This document shows positions 52,120-61,906 of a DNA stretch of 64,000 nucleotides, in pieces (the stretch's first letter is position 1; each line of letters begins with the position of its first letter). Location: positions 70,793 to 134,792 of the forward strand of contig CAWBPA010000018.1 of assembly GCA_963790545.1 (NCBI GenBank), given 5' to 3'. A program made the translations under genes and the position numbers. This stretch comes from DATBJG01 sp963790545 (lineage in GTDB: Bacteria; Acidobacteriota; Vicinamibacteria; Vicinamibacterales; JAMQPK01). The notes under the pieces were generated by a model. The model did not search any database. It was not told the origin of the DNA and saw only the letters and a program-made list of their open reading frames with translations.

Positions 52120-52982
52120 GCATGCCTCAACAGTCGCACACGACATCGAGGATCACGTGGACGAATGCGTCGACCAGGAGCGTCGATGTCTTCGGGACAA
52201 CATTCGTCTATCGCCAGCTCGGTGCGGACAACGGTGTGCCGGTCATCTTCCTCAATCATCTGGCCGCTGAATTGGACAGGTGGGATCCGCGAGTTGTCGA
52301 CGGCATTGCATCCCGGCGCCGCGTGATCGCCTTCGACAACCGAGGGGTCGGCGCGTCGGAGGGTTCGACGCCGAACTCGGTCGCGGCGATGGCGCAGGAC
52401 GCCGTCGCGTTCATCCGAGCGTTGGGGTTGGAACACGTTGACCTCCTCGGTTTCTCCCTTGGCGGTTTTATTTCGCAGGTGATTGCGCAAGAAGAGCCGC
52501 GGCTCGTTCGGAAAATGATCCTCGCCGGCACCGGTCCGGCCGGAGGCGCGGGCATCGACAAGGTCACGTCAATTACGCTTCGCGACATGACCAAGGGCGC
52601 GCTCACGTTCAAGCACCCGGAGTACTATCTCTTCTTCACCGAGACTTCGAATGGCCGCAGCGCGGCCCGGGACTTTCTCCGCCGACTGAAGGAGCGGACC
52701 GACCAGCGTGACACGCCGGTGTCAATCCCCACCTTCATCACGCAGTTGAAGGCGATACGCGCATGGGCGCATCAGACTCCTGACGATCTGTCGCGCATTC
52801 GCCACTCGGTGCTGGTGGCCAACGGCGATCAGGACAAGATGGTGCCGAGCAGCAACTCGGTCGATCTCGCGCGCCGCCTCCCGAACGCCGAACTCGTGCT
52901 GTACGACGACGCCGGGCATGGGGGCATCTTTCAGTATCACGAAGCATTCGTGAAGAAGGCGCTGGAGTTCTTGGAATCCTAG
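52116..52982 (+). CDS. Alpha/beta hydrolase
   Basis: 288 residues: LLGFSLGGFISQ nucleophile Ser, DNRGVGASEG, NGDQDKMVPS acid, DAGHGGIFQYH base. ATGA overlap with the upstream gene at 52116-52119. A paralogue of the first hydrolase of the operon; two similar hydrolases with an SDR and an MDR enzyme suggest stepwise breakdown of an ester or lactone-type compound. Confidence 0.9.
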   Translation: MSMPQQSHTTSRITWTNASTRSVDVFGTTFVYRQLGADNGVPVIFLNHLAAELDRWDPRVVDGIASRRRVIAFDNRGVGASEGSTPNSVAAMAQDAVAFIRALGLEHVDLLGFSLGGFISQVIAQEEPRLVRKMILAGTGPAGGAGIDKVTSITLRDMTKGALTFKHPEYYLFFTETSNGRSAARDFLRRLKERTDQRDTPVSIPTFITQLKAIRAWAHQTPDDLSRIRHSVLVANGDQDKMVPSSNSVDLARRLPNAELVLYDDAGHGGIFQYHEAFVKKALEFLES

Positions 52983-53007
52983 TCGCCGCCGTTGGTCGGG
53001 GCGCGCA

Positions 53008-53380
53008 CTAACTCACGCTGGAGCGGCCTTCGTACTGCTCCGCGCTGACGTGTTCCAGCCTGTCCACGGCCTTGCCATCGAGCTTTTCCTGTATGGCGAT
53101 GTGAGTGACTGCCGTGGTGGGCGACGCGCCATGCCAGTGCTTCTCCCCTGGCGGGAACCACACGACATCGCCGGGCCGGATCTCCTCCAGGGTGCCGCCC
53201 CAGCGTTGCGCTCGTCCGAAGCCAGATGTGACGATCAGCGTCTGACCGAGCGGGTGCGTGTGCCATGCGGTGCGCGCGCCGGGCTCGAATGTGACGCTCG
53301 CCCCAGCGGCGCGCGCCGGAACGGGAGCGTCGAACAGAGGATCGATGCGGACCGTTCCAATGAACCAGTCAGCAGGATTG
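53008..53380 (-). pseudogene. Cupin-domain protein, 5' end lost
   Basis: The frame FIGTVRIDPLFDAPVPARAAGASVTFEPGARTAWHTHPLGQTLIV ... EEIRPGDVVWFPPGEKHWHGA is a complete cupin barrel (metal ligands in WHTHPLGQ and KHWHG), similar to small quercetinase/CMD-linked cupins. The ~20 N-terminal residues and start codon are missing; upstream sequence at about 53381 is a protein kinase remnant. Confidence 0.75.
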
Positions 53381-53606
53381 ATCAGCAAGCGTCTCGCCCT
53401 CGAGAAACTCGAGGACGATAGTCCGCGCCTCTTCTTCGAAACGGCGGCGGGATTCTGAATCGGCGGCCAGGCGCCGCTGAGGACTTGATGGCGACTGAAC
53501 GATCGAGCCGCGTATCGCGGGCGCGATGGACCTCGCCCATGCCGCCCACGCCGATCGGAGCGACGATTTCGGACGGACCGAGACGGGTGCCAGCTTCGAA
53601 CGCCAT
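53381..53606 (-). pseudogene. Ser/Thr protein kinase N-terminal remnant
   Basis: ATG 53606 opens MAFEAGTRLGPSEIVAPIGVGGMGEVHRARDTRLDRSVAIK, the Gly loop and catalytic-Lys strand of a PknB-type kinase. After a frameshift the other frame gives ADSESRRRFEEEARTI joined straight to VLEFLEGETLADQ (hinge), so the region between alphaC and beta5 is deleted; then the cupin begins. Confidence 0.75.
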
Positions 53607-53640
53607 GCGCTCTAGCGCTGTGAAATCCCTCTTCGCGCGA

Positions 53641-53679
53641 GGCTATAGACAGTCTAGGGCCTAAGGCTATAGACTGTCT
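53641..53679. promoter_or_regulatory. Tandem operator-like sites before padR
   Basis: GGCTATAGACAGTCT (53641-53655) and GGCTATAGACTGTCT (53665-53679) repeat with a 24-bp period; each contains a palindrome AGAC-W-GTCT. They end 6 bp before the padR ATG and are likely autoregulatory PadR sites. Confidence 0.6.
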
Positions 53680-53685
53680 GTAGCC

Positions 53686-54051
53686 ATGACCCTTCACTCG
53701 TCGCGACCGGACGCACGCACCGATCTCCTGCACGGTACGCTCGACATGCTGATCCTGCGGACGCTCCAGTGGGGACCGCAGCACGGCTATGCCATCGGCC
53801 AGACCATCCGCGCCCAGTCGGCTGACGTGCTGCAAGTAGAAGCCGGCTCGCTCTATCCGGCCCTGCAGCGACTGGCCAAGCGCGGCTGGGTCACATCGAA
53901 GTGGGGCCAGACGGAGGCGAACCAGCGCGCGAAGTTCTATCGGATCACTCCGGAAGGCAAGCGGCAGCTCCTGCGCGAGAAATCGCGGTGGACCGAACTG
54001 GTCGCGGCGATTGCCCGGATCATGAACCCGGCGACCGGTCCGAAGGAGTAG
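53686..54051 (+). CDS. PadR-family transcriptional repressor
   Basis: 121 residues with the PadR winged helix (LLHGTLDMLILRTLQWGPQHGYAIGQTI, GSLYPALQRLAKRGWV) and C-terminal dimer helix. One base separates its stop from the GTG of the permease gene. Paralogue of the 11725 gene. Confidence 0.9.
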   Translation: MTLHSSRPDARTDLLHGTLDMLILRTLQWGPQHGYAIGQTIRAQSADVLQVEAGSLYPALQRLAKRGWVTSKWGQTEANQRAKFYRITPEGKRQLLREKSRWTELVAAIARIMNPATGPKE

Positions 54052-54052
54052 C

Positions 54053-56718
54053 GTGGCTCGACTCGGCTGGCTGAAAGGACGGCGACCGGACGAAGAGGAT
54101 TTTCAGGACGAGATCCGTTCGCACCTGGAGATCGCCGCCGACGAACGCGTCGCCAGCGGCGCCGATCGAGACAGCGCCCGGCTGTCCTCGCTCAAGGATT
54201 TCGGCAACGTCACATTGACCACGGAAGCGGCCCGATCGGTCTGGATTCCGCGCTGGATGGACCGACTGGGCGATCTCCAGCGTGACGTGCGCCACGCGAT
54301 CCGCGTGCTCGCCAAGAACCCCGGATTCTCGCTGACCGTCTTCGCCGTGCTCACGCTCGGCATCGGTCTCAACGCCACGGTGTTCACGCTGCTCAAGAGT
54401 CTCGCGCTCAGTCCGCTGGCCGGCATCGACGGGTCGGCGAGCCTTACCGTGGTCCTGAGCGAGACGAAGGCCGGCCGGCAGACGTCGCTCTCGTATCCGG
54501 ACTACCAGTACGTGCGCGATCACGACCGCGCCTTCGTCGGCCTGTTCGGATCCCGCAACCTCAACGTCAACCTGGGATCGGGCACCCGCGCCAAACCGAT
54601 CATGGGCGAACTGGTGACGGGCAACTATTTTCAGCAGCTCGGCGTGCGCGCACAGCTCGGCCGGACGCTGCTGCCATCAGATGATGTCGCGCCCGGCCAG
54701 CACCCGGTCGTCGTCCTGAGCGATACGCTCTGGAAGGCGCATTTCGCCAGCGACCCCGATATCGTCGGCAAGACCATTCGGGTGAATACGTATCCGCTGA
54801 CGGTCGTCGGGGTTGCCGCCCCGTCGTTTCACGGCACGATCGTCGGCTTCGACGTCGAGGTGTTTGTCCCGATCATGATGACGCCGCAAGTCCTGCGGAG
54901 TGGGAGCGTCGACCCGCAGCACGCGTTGTCCGACGCGCAGACCGGCTTCGTCATCGTGATGGGCCGCCTCCGGCCGGGCACGACGCGTGCTGATGCGTCG
55001 GCTCAGATGGCGGTGCTATCGTCGCAATTGCGCCGCGACAGGGCTCTCGACACCGTCGCCCAGGAGCTCGAAGTCGTTCCGATCTGGCGGTCACCGTTCG
55101 GCGCGCAGACCTACATGCTGCCGGCAGTCATGGTGTTGAGCGCGATGGGCGCGCTGCTGCTGCTGATCGTCTGCGCCAACATCACCGCCCTCGTGCTCGC
55201 GCGCGGCATTTCGCGGCGCGGAGAAATCGCTCTTCGTCTCGCCCTCGGTGCCGGTCGCGGTCGAGTCCTTCGGCTGCTGCTGGTCGAAAACGTCGTGCTC
55301 GCGGTGCCCGCCGCCCTGGTCGCGATTGCGCTCGTGCCGCTGGCCATCCCCGCGCTGTTGTCCGGCATTTCCGATGTGACTCCGATTCGGCTGTACCTCA
55401 ACCTGTCCGTCGATCGCCTGGTCATCGCGTTTTCGGTGCTGGCAGCCTGCGGCAGCGCACTCGTCTTCGGGTTGTTGCCAGCCCTGCGGAGTTCCGGCGT
55501 CGATCTCATGTCGGTGATGAAGGACGATCTGTCCCCCGTGGGGCGGCGCGGGGACGCTTTCGCATGGCGCTCGTCGTCTCGCAGGTGGCGGTGTCGCTGT
55601 TGTTGCTGATCGGGGCCGGGTTGGTCACCCGAAGTTTCGACGCAGCGCGACACGCAGACCCGGGATTCGACGGCATCAACGTGATCTCGTCGAGAATCGA
55701 TGTCTCGTCGAACGGGTACGACCAGACCCGCGGGCGCGCCTTTTTCGCGCAGCTGCTCGACCGCTTGCGAGCCGACCCGGCTACCGCATCAGCGACGCTG
55801 GCACGAAACCCGCCGCTGACGATGGTCGATCAAGGGGCGCAACGAGTGACCATCGACGGCTACACCCCGCGCCGTGATGAGGACTTGACGTTTCTGTCGA
55901 ACGTCGTTGCGCCAGACTATTTCCGCACGCTGAATATCCGCCTCATCGCCGGCCGCGAGTTCGAGAGCCGCGATGATGCGGCGGCGATGCCCGTCGCAAT
56001 CGTCAACGAGACGCTGGCGCGACGGTACTGGGGCGGCGGAACGGAGGCCATCGGCAAGCGCGTGCGCGTCGCGTCGGACCAGTGGCGCACGGTTATCGGC
56101 GTCGCGCGGGACGTCAAGTATTCGCGCGTCACTGAAGCGCCACGGCCGTACGTCTACCTGCCGTTTCTCCAGACGTATCAACCGACCATGATGCTCCACG
56201 CGCGCGGTTCCGCCGAGGTTGCACCGTTGATCGAACGCCTGCGGACGCATGTCCAGGCGCTCGATCCCGACCTGCCGATGTTCGAGACCAGATTGCTCAG
56301 CGATCAGGCTCGGGCGACGCTCACGATCCTGGAAATGGCCGCTGACGGCCTGTTCATCTTCGGCGCCGCGGGCATGGCGCTGGCGGCGATGGGCATCTAC
56401 GGACTGGTGTCGTACGCGGTCAAGCAGAGCACGCACGAGATCGGCATCCGGATGGCGCTCGGCGCGCGAAGCGTCGACGTCGTGTGGCACTTTCTGCGGC
56501 GCGGGCTGCGCCTGGGCGGGATAGGCGTCATCGTCGGCACCGTCTCCGCGCTGGTCTTGACACGCCTCCTCGGCAGCGTGCTCTACGGCGTGAGCGCCAC
56601 CGATCCCGTGTCGTTCGCCAGCGCCGTGGCGGTCGTCGTCGGATGCGTAGTCGTGGCCACGGTCATGCCCGCGTGGCGAGCCGCTCGGACGCCGCCGTTG
56701 AAGGCACTGCGCCCCTAA
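54053..56718 (+). pseudogene. FtsX/MacB-type orphan permease, frameshifted
   Basis: GTG 54053 starts MARLGWLKGRRPDEEDFQDEIRSHLEIAADERVASG, then DVRHAIRVLAKNPGFSLTVFAVLTLGIGLNATVF and a MacB domain. At about 55550-55555 the frame shifts: SVMKDDLSPVGRRG is followed, in another frame, by RFRMALVVSQVAVSLLLLIGAGLVTRSF and the complete second half to ARTPPLKALRP. About 888 residues in total, the same as the permease at 9017. One base has been lost. Confidence 0.85.
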
Positions 56719-56862
56719 CAGGTTGCTGAAAAAGCCAGCAACCTGAAGTCTGAAGTTCGAAGTCTGAAGTGTGAGCTTCGGAATTCGGCCAAAATTCTCA
56801 GGCTTCAGACTTTTGACTTCAGACTTCCAACTTCAGGCTGCGTTTTTCAGCAGCCTGCTCGC
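56717..56862. repeat. CTGAAAAA-type inverted repeat
   Basis: ACAGGTTGCTGAAAAAG and CCTGAAGTCTGAAGT-type units on the left (from 56717) are mirrored on the right by TCAGACTTCCAACTTCAGG and CTGCGTTTTTCAGCAGCCTG, giving a ~145-bp imperfect hairpin with an AGTCTGAAG sub-repeat. The right arm is also the 3' end of the PIN toxin gene. Confidence 0.75.
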
Positions 56863-57274
56863 TCGGGACGATACGAAAAGGCTTCCGGCCCTTGACTCGG
56901 TAGACCGAGAAGTCCGTACGATCCGTCGTGAACACGGAAGTGCAATCGAGCTCTTCGGCCAGCGCGACGAGTGTGGCGTCCGCAAAGTCCATCGGCAGAT
57001 CGGCATACTTGTCGAGCAGCTTCCGGACGCGCTGCAACGACGTCACGCTAGAAGGAACGAGAAGCGCGCCGCCGGAGAGGAAGAAATCGACGCAGGCGGC
57101 GCGTCCGCCTTGAACACCGGCCAGGAGGTGAGTGGCTTCGGTCAGCACCGCCTCGGTCGACACCACAGGGCCGGTCCAGTCGGCGAAGGCGCGACGGCAC
57201 TTCAGGTGGTGTGTCTGGCTGCGATCGAGGAGCGAGACCAGTGCACCGGTATCGAGCAGTAGCTCACCGGGCAT
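56819..57274 (-). CDS. VapC-type PIN-domain toxin
   Basis: 151 residues: D8 in LLLDTGALVSLLD, E in VLTEATHLL, and D-x-x-D in PMDFADATLVALAEEL, FTTDRTDF, i.e. a full set of PIN acidic residues for an RNase. The last 14 residues (SEQAAEKRSLKLEV) are encoded by the right arm of the inverted repeat at 56717-56862. Its start overlaps the antitoxin gene by 11 bp. Confidence 0.85.
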   Translation of the reverse strand: MPGELLLDTGALVSLLDRSQTHHLKCRRAFADWTGPVVSTEAVLTEATHLLAGVQGGRAACVDFFLSGGALLVPSSVTSLQRVRKLLDKYADLPMDFADATLVALAEELDCTSVFTTDRTDFSVYRVKGRKPFRIVPSEQAAEKRSLKLEV

Positions 57275-57518
57275 GCTTCAACGACGCGAGAACATACTCA
57301 CGATGTCGCTCCGCCAAGTCCGGGACTCCTGATGACAACGAGCCGATAAGGTGTTCCACGCGTTCGGCGCGTTTACCGTCGGCTGACGGTTCTCCCTGAA
57401 GGAACGCCTCGAGCGCCATGCGGACGACGTCCGACGGCCGACGTCCCAGGCGGCGGGATGTCCGCCGCAGGGTGCGACCCAACAGTGTGGGCAGACGGAC
57501 CGTGATCTGATCGTCCAC
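57264..57518 (-). CDS. Ribbon-helix-helix antitoxin of the PIN pair
   Basis: 84 residues from GTG 57518 (GGAGG 9 bp upstream): ITVRLPTLLGRTLRRTSRRLGRRPSDVVRMALEAFL is a typical RHH DNA-binding fold; the basic C-terminal tail would bind the toxin. The open frame extends much further upstream but without features. Confidence 0.8.
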   Translation of the reverse strand: MDDQITVRLPTLLGRTLRRTSRRLGRRPSDVVRMALEAFLQGEPSADGKRAERVEHLIGSLSSGVPDLAERHREYVLASLKHAR

Positions 57519-57876
57519 GAAAAGAGTCCTCCAATGCGTGCACTGCAATTGTAGTGCAACGCACTGCAGGCGGCAAGGTCCTGGCGGTCGCTCGCGACCC
57601 GACCTTCGACGTGTGCCCATAAAGCACACATCGGCAGCGTCGCCATACGACACGCTTCGACTTACGCGACAGTAGACCGTCCACATTTCTGTCCTTGAAA
57701 TTGTCCGTGCCACGTCCGGAAACACGGTGAATGCCGGGCGTGAGCACCCCTTGAACGATCGGCAACATGTAGCGGCTCGCCATCCCCGACAACGTACGCA
57801 GGCGGTTCGCCGTACGGGCGACCCAAGATCAGCGGCGATACTGCCATGACACTCCAGGAGGCAACGGGTGTCAAAT
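57519..57876. other. Intergenic region, no gene seen
   Basis: 358 bp with TTGTAGTGCAACGCACTGCA near 57549-57568, a palindrome-like sequence (TGCAACGCACTGCA) suited to an autoregulatory antitoxin site. Nothing else recognised. Confidence 0.4.
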
Positions 57877-60519
57877 TCACGGGCTCGCTGCCGCGGCGTT
57901 CAGGATGAGCGTGGTCGGCGCGCTCGGCTGCTCGACCAGCGTATTCATCAGGAACCGCTTCCCGTCGCTCGATACGTCGTACTCGATCCCGCTACCGCCG
58001 ACCGTCACGCCGCTCAGTTTTGTGAGAAAGAGAGGAACCGGCGATGCCGCCTCGATCTGCTGACCGTCGGTACGGGGCCGCAGGGACACCGCCATGAGTC
58101 GCGCGTCCGGGGCCACGTAGAAAAGCTCGTTCCCGTCTGCGCTCCATCGCGCCTGACGGCCGCCGGCTGTCGAGACGACGACCTTTCCTCCGGGCTTGGG
58201 AAATGCCTGGACGTAGACATCATAGCGGCCCGATTCATTCGATTCGAATGCGACCCATTTGCCATTCGGTGAAATCTGTCCGAACCGTTCATTGGCATTC
58301 GGCTGCTCGCTCACAGGAAACGGCTGCCGCTCGCCGTCCATCGGCAACGCCCACAGGTCGATGCTCCCGTCCACTTCTTGAGCGCGGTAGAGGATGTAAC
58401 GGCCGTCACGGGACCAATCCACCGGAATCTCCTGCGATGGGCCGTCGAAGATCGTCGAGGCTTCTCCGCCTGTCGCCGGGATCGCCGCGATCCCGAAAAA
58501 GGAGATCGGACTGACCCTGCTATACGCAATCCGTTCCCCGTCCGGCGACCAGACCGAATAGATGTCGGGTGTCGGCGCCGTCGTCAGCCTGGTACGCGCT
58601 CCGCTGCGCGTTAGGTCCTGCAGCCACAGGTCCACGTTGCCGCCAATCGAGCGTGACAGCGCGACCTGACGTCCATCTGGTGAGATGGCCGGGTTCAGCG
58701 AGCTGTTGGAATCGGGAGGAAACGCCTCACCGATCTGCCTGCCACCGCGATCGAACCAGGCGAGCTGCCTCTGGCGATTCGCAGTGCCCGTGCGATAGCT
58801 GATCGACCCGACCGCCGAGGCCGACACCGCCATGGCGCCCGAGGCGTCCACGACAACTCCTTGCGCGATCGGCGCAGCCTCTCCCTCAAGCATCAGCGTG
58901 GAGGTATTGAAGCGCTGGACATAGAGTCTGTCCGCACGCACGAAGACGATCTGTGCGGGTGGCATGAACACCGCCGCAGCGTCGGCGTCGAAGAGCTTTT
59001 GTCGGTCGGGCGAGTCCAAGGATCCCACGTACACGCCGCGGACTTCGGGTTCAGCTATGTAGTAGAGAAAGCGGCGTCCGTCGGGCAGAAACTGCGGGTA
59101 GCGATGGCCTCCTGTCCGTTGTTTGAGTTCCGAAGCGGGCGCCGGAATCGGCGCCACCGTCCCTCCCGTGTCGGCGACACGGGAAATCGGCCCATCGGGC
59201 ACGACCGTAAAAAGGATGACGCCGTCGCGGTTCCACGTGCCGCCTGTTCCAACAGGCGCGCCAGCCAGATCCCTGAGTCCGCCGCCATCGACGTCAATCC
59301 GATACAGCCGATCGTTGGCGAAGAACCCGATCGACCGGCTGTCTGGCGACCAGAAAGGTAACGACGCGCCATCGGTGTTCGGGAGCGGCGAGGCGTCGCC
59401 GCTCGACAGCGACCGGACCCACAGTATCGAGCGGCCCTCGAACGAGGCCACGAACGCGAGCCTTTCCTCATCGGGCGACAGTGCAATGGACACCGGATCG
59501 GTCGTGGGCGGCGTGGTGATCTCCACCCGCATCTCACGTGCGGCTGTCGCCGGCGCATCGGATCGCAGCAGCAGCAACGCGCCGCTGCCCGCGATACACA
59601 CGAAGAGCGCCGCGAGCCACGCCAGCCGCTCATGTGTCGGCGCAGCACGCGCGGCTGGCGGCGGATCTCTCTCGAGATCTTCCAGCGTGAACCTGGCGTC
59701 GCGAATGTCGGCCAGCCGTCGTTTCGGATCCTTCTCGAGGCATCGACGCAGCAGACGACGGACGGCGGGAGGTGTATCGGAAGGGAGACGCGACCAGTCT
59801 GCCTCACCTCGGACGACGGCCGCGATCACTTCCGCGGTGTCGGTACCGTCGAACGCCCGACGTCCGGCGAGCATCTCGAACAAGACGCAGCCCCACGCCC
59901 AGATGTCGGCGCTGCGACCGACGACCAAGCCACGCGCCTGCTCGGGGCTCATGTACGACGCGGTGCCGAGGATGACGCCGAGGCGCGTCATCGCGGGGCT
60001 CGTGATCTGGTTCGCCGTGAGCTCGGGCGGTCCGCTTTGAGTCTGAACGTCGATCGCCTTGGCAAGGCCGAAATCGAGCACCTTGACCACACCATCGGGA
60101 CGCATCTTGATGTTTGCGGGCTTGAGATCGCGGTGGATGATGCCATGCTCATGCGCAGCGTCGAGAGCCTCGGCAACCTGCCGTGCGATGGCGAATGCTT
60201 CCTCAAGGGTCAGGCGACTCTGCAAGAGCCGTTCGGCCAGTGTGGGCCCGTCGACAAGCTCGAGCACGAGAACGGGAACGCGGTCGATCTCTTCGAGGCC
60301 GTGAATCGCAGCGATGTTCACGTGATTGAGCGATGCCAGGACCTGCGCCTCGCGGTGGAACCGCGCGACGCGGTCGGGATCCGCCGCGAATGCTTGTGGC
60401 AGGAACTTGAGCGCGACGTCGCGTCCGAGCCTGCTGTCTCGCGCGCGATAGACCTCTCCCATGCCGCCAGCGCCCAGTGCAGACCGTATTTCGTACGGTC
60501 CGATCGTGGTCCCAATCAT
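57877..60519 (-). CDS. PknB-type Ser/Thr kinase fused to TolB-like propeller
   Basis: 880 residues. Kinase domain 1-285: GAGGMGEVYRARD, catalytic K38, HRD D131 (HRDLKPAN), DFG D149, and an APE-like SPEQ. One membrane helix at about 300-320 (LAWLAALFVCIAGSGALLLL), then ~550 residues of WD40/TolB-like blades (ISPDGRQVALSRS, WSPDGERIAYSRV, SWSRDGRYILYRA) outside the membrane. Such fusions are typical of acidobacteria and are thought to relay external signals by protein phosphorylation. Confidence 0.95.
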   Translation of the reverse strand: MIGTTIGPYEIRSALGAGGMGEVYRARDSRLGRDVALKFLPQAFAADPDRVARFHREAQVLASLNHVNIAAIHGLEEIDRVPVLVLELVDGPTLAERLLQSRLTLEEAFAIARQVAEALDAAHEHGIIHRDLKPANIKMRPDGVVKVLDFGLAKAIDVQTQSGPPELTANQITSPAMTRLGVILGTASYMSPEQARGLVVGRSADIWAWGCVLFEMLAGRRAFDGTDTAEVIAAVVRGEADWSRLPSDTPPAVRRLLRRCLEKDPKRRLADIRDARFTLEDLERDPPPAARAAPTHERLAWLAALFVCIAGSGALLLLRSDAPATAAREMRVEITTPPTTDPVSIALSPDEERLAFVASFEGRSILWVRSLSSGDASPLPNTDGASLPFWSPDSRSIGFFANDRLYRIDVDGGGLRDLAGAPVGTGGTWNRDGVILFTVVPDGPISRVADTGGTVAPIPAPASELKQRTGGHRYPQFLPDGRRFLYYIAEPEVRGVYVGSLDSPDRQKLFDADAAAVFMPPAQIVFVRADRLYVQRFNTSTLMLEGEAAPIAQGVVVDASGAMAVSASAVGSISYRTGTANRQRQLAWFDRGGRQIGEAFPPDSNSSLNPAISPDGRQVALSRSIGGNVDLWLQDLTRSGARTRLTTAPTPDIYSVWSPDGERIAYSRVSPISFFGIAAIPATGGEASTIFDGPSQEIPVDWSRDGRYILYRAQEVDGSIDLWALPMDGERQPFPVSEQPNANERFGQISPNGKWVAFESNESGRYDVYVQAFPKPGGKVVVSTAGGRQARWSADGNELFYVAPDARLMAVSLRPRTDGQQIEAASPVPLFLTKLSGVTVGGSGIEYDVSSDGKRFLMNTLVEQPSAPTTLILNAAAASP

Positions 60520-60712
60520 CGTGGCCGGTCCCCATCATACCGGAACGCGCCCGGCGGTCGCTGTCGCCGGAACCAGCCTCGAGCCGTGGTCGGTGCGCGC
60601 TATCGCGTGGCCGTGAACGGTGCTTCGCCATGCGCGTCATGGCCGCGTGGGTCGTCACGAACGCTGGGCATGTCCCGTGTTTGGAGACATCGAGCCAACC
60701 GAGATCGACCGA

Positions 60713-61360
60713 TCACCGAGACAGCCGGCCCGCCGCCGCTCTTCGAACCCGAGCGATTCTCGCAAGCGTCGTCAGAGCCGACTTGGCCTTGGCCTTGCGC
60801 AAGGCTTTCCAGTCGCCGTCGGCGCGGCCGTACTTGAGATCCGTGAGGTAGGCGTACTCCGGCGTCAGCAGCCGGTGCTCGGCGGCCTTGGCTTTTGTCC
60901 ACGACTGAGCGAACTCCTCGAGCGTGGGCGCTTCTCCGCGAGTCCAGAAGTCCATCGCGAGCACCCGGGCGACAGCGCCGTCCTGGAACCGACCGCCAGT
61001 CAGGTCGCGGAGCAACCGCATGACACCCTGGTACTCCTTCGCGTACCAGCGATAGTACAGGCGGTCGCGACGTCGGAGCCGAGCTGGCGGATCGTGCGTG
61101 CGGACGATCTCCGCGGGGATGCACGTGGGTCGACCTACCTCACCTGTCCTGAGGTAACGGCGGACACGGGCCAGCACGATCGGCTTTCGATCGGTATCCT
61201 TCGTGGCCTTCACTTTCCCGTTCGGGAACTTGGCCACGATCCGATAAGGGATCCCTCGCTCGGAGCAGAAGCCGCGAATCTCCTCGAGGTTCATGTAGTT
61301 CAGCTCCTCAAGGAGCCGCGCTTGCTCAGCCTTGCTGAGCTGCGACTGGAAATTCGACAT
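60713..61360 (-). CDS. Conserved hypothetical protein with SAP-like N-terminus
   Basis: 215 residues, basic. The first 50 (LLEELNYMNLEEIRGFCSERGIPYRIV) look like a SAP-type helix-extended-loop-helix, suggesting nucleic-acid binding; the middle has RLYYRWYAKEYQGVMRLLRDLTGG and the end is Lys/Arg-rich. No family named with confidence. Confidence 0.6.
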   Translation of the reverse strand: MSNFQSQLSKAEQARLLEELNYMNLEEIRGFCSERGIPYRIVAKFPNGKVKATKDTDRKPIVLARVRRYLRTGEVGRPTCIPAEIVRTHDPPARLRRRDRLYYRWYAKEYQGVMRLLRDLTGGRFQDGAVARVLAMDFWTRGEAPTLEEFAQSWTKAKAAEHRLLTPEYAYLTDLKYGRADGDWKALRKAKAKSALTTLARIARVRRAAAGRLSR

Positions 61361-61404
61361 CCAAGACCCTTGACGCGTCCGATAGATTTCCCCTTCCGAA
61401 GCGA

Positions 61405-61863
61405 TCAGGCGGGCGCCGTGAGCGGGCTGCCCTTGGGTACCAACATAAAGACCAACGCACGTGTCGGCCCATCAGGCCTCGCAGAACCGCCCGTAGTGTG
61501 AACGGCGCCAAACGGCTCGAAGAACGTGCCGCCCGCAGGCAGAACCTGTTCCGGCTCGTTGTTGATGGCAAAACGCATCTGCCCCTCCACGACGTACCCG
61601 AGGACGGGCCCCGGATGACGGTGCCCCGGGCCTGAACTGCGCTGGCCTGGCGGGATGTTCAGTTCGACGAGCACCGCCTCGAACCCTTCGAAAGGACCCG
61701 TCAACGCGTGTCTCGCCAGTTCGGCGGGGGGCCGTGGCCCGGATGTTTCCACCCCACCGCGCTGAGTCCGCGCGGCGGGGGCCCCGGTTTGTGCGTCGAT
61801 GCCAATGGGCAGCAGCGAGGCTGCCGCGATTCCAAGGAATGTCCGACGGTTCTGCATAGTCAT
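61405..61863 (-). CDS. Exported cupin protein
   Basis: 152 residues from ATG 61863 (AAGGAG upstream). N-terminal NRRTFLGIAAASLLPIG has a Tat-like R-R-x-F-L motif. The cupin domain (PGQRSSGPGHRHPGPVLGYVVEGQMRFAIN ... GGTFFEPFGAVHTTG) has the metal His residues. A near copy of the C-terminal domain of the anti-sigma protein at 62911, with the same PxGSPLT ending. Confidence 0.85.
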   Translation of the reverse strand: MTMQNRRTFLGIAAASLLPIGIDAQTGAPAARTQRGGVETSGPRPPAELARHALTGPFEGFEAVLVELNIPPGQRSSGPGHRHPGPVLGYVVEGQMRFAINNEPEQVLPAGGTFFEPFGAVHTTGGSARPDGPTRALVFMLVPKGSPLTAPA

Positions 61864-61906
61864 GATTTCTCCTTGTCCCGCCGAAGCCACGAGCGAAGGC
61901 GGGCTT

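Noticed and set aside
59123..60040. A 305-residue plus-strand frame
   Set aside because: Antisense to the kinase-propeller gene; Ser/Arg-rich shadow sequence.
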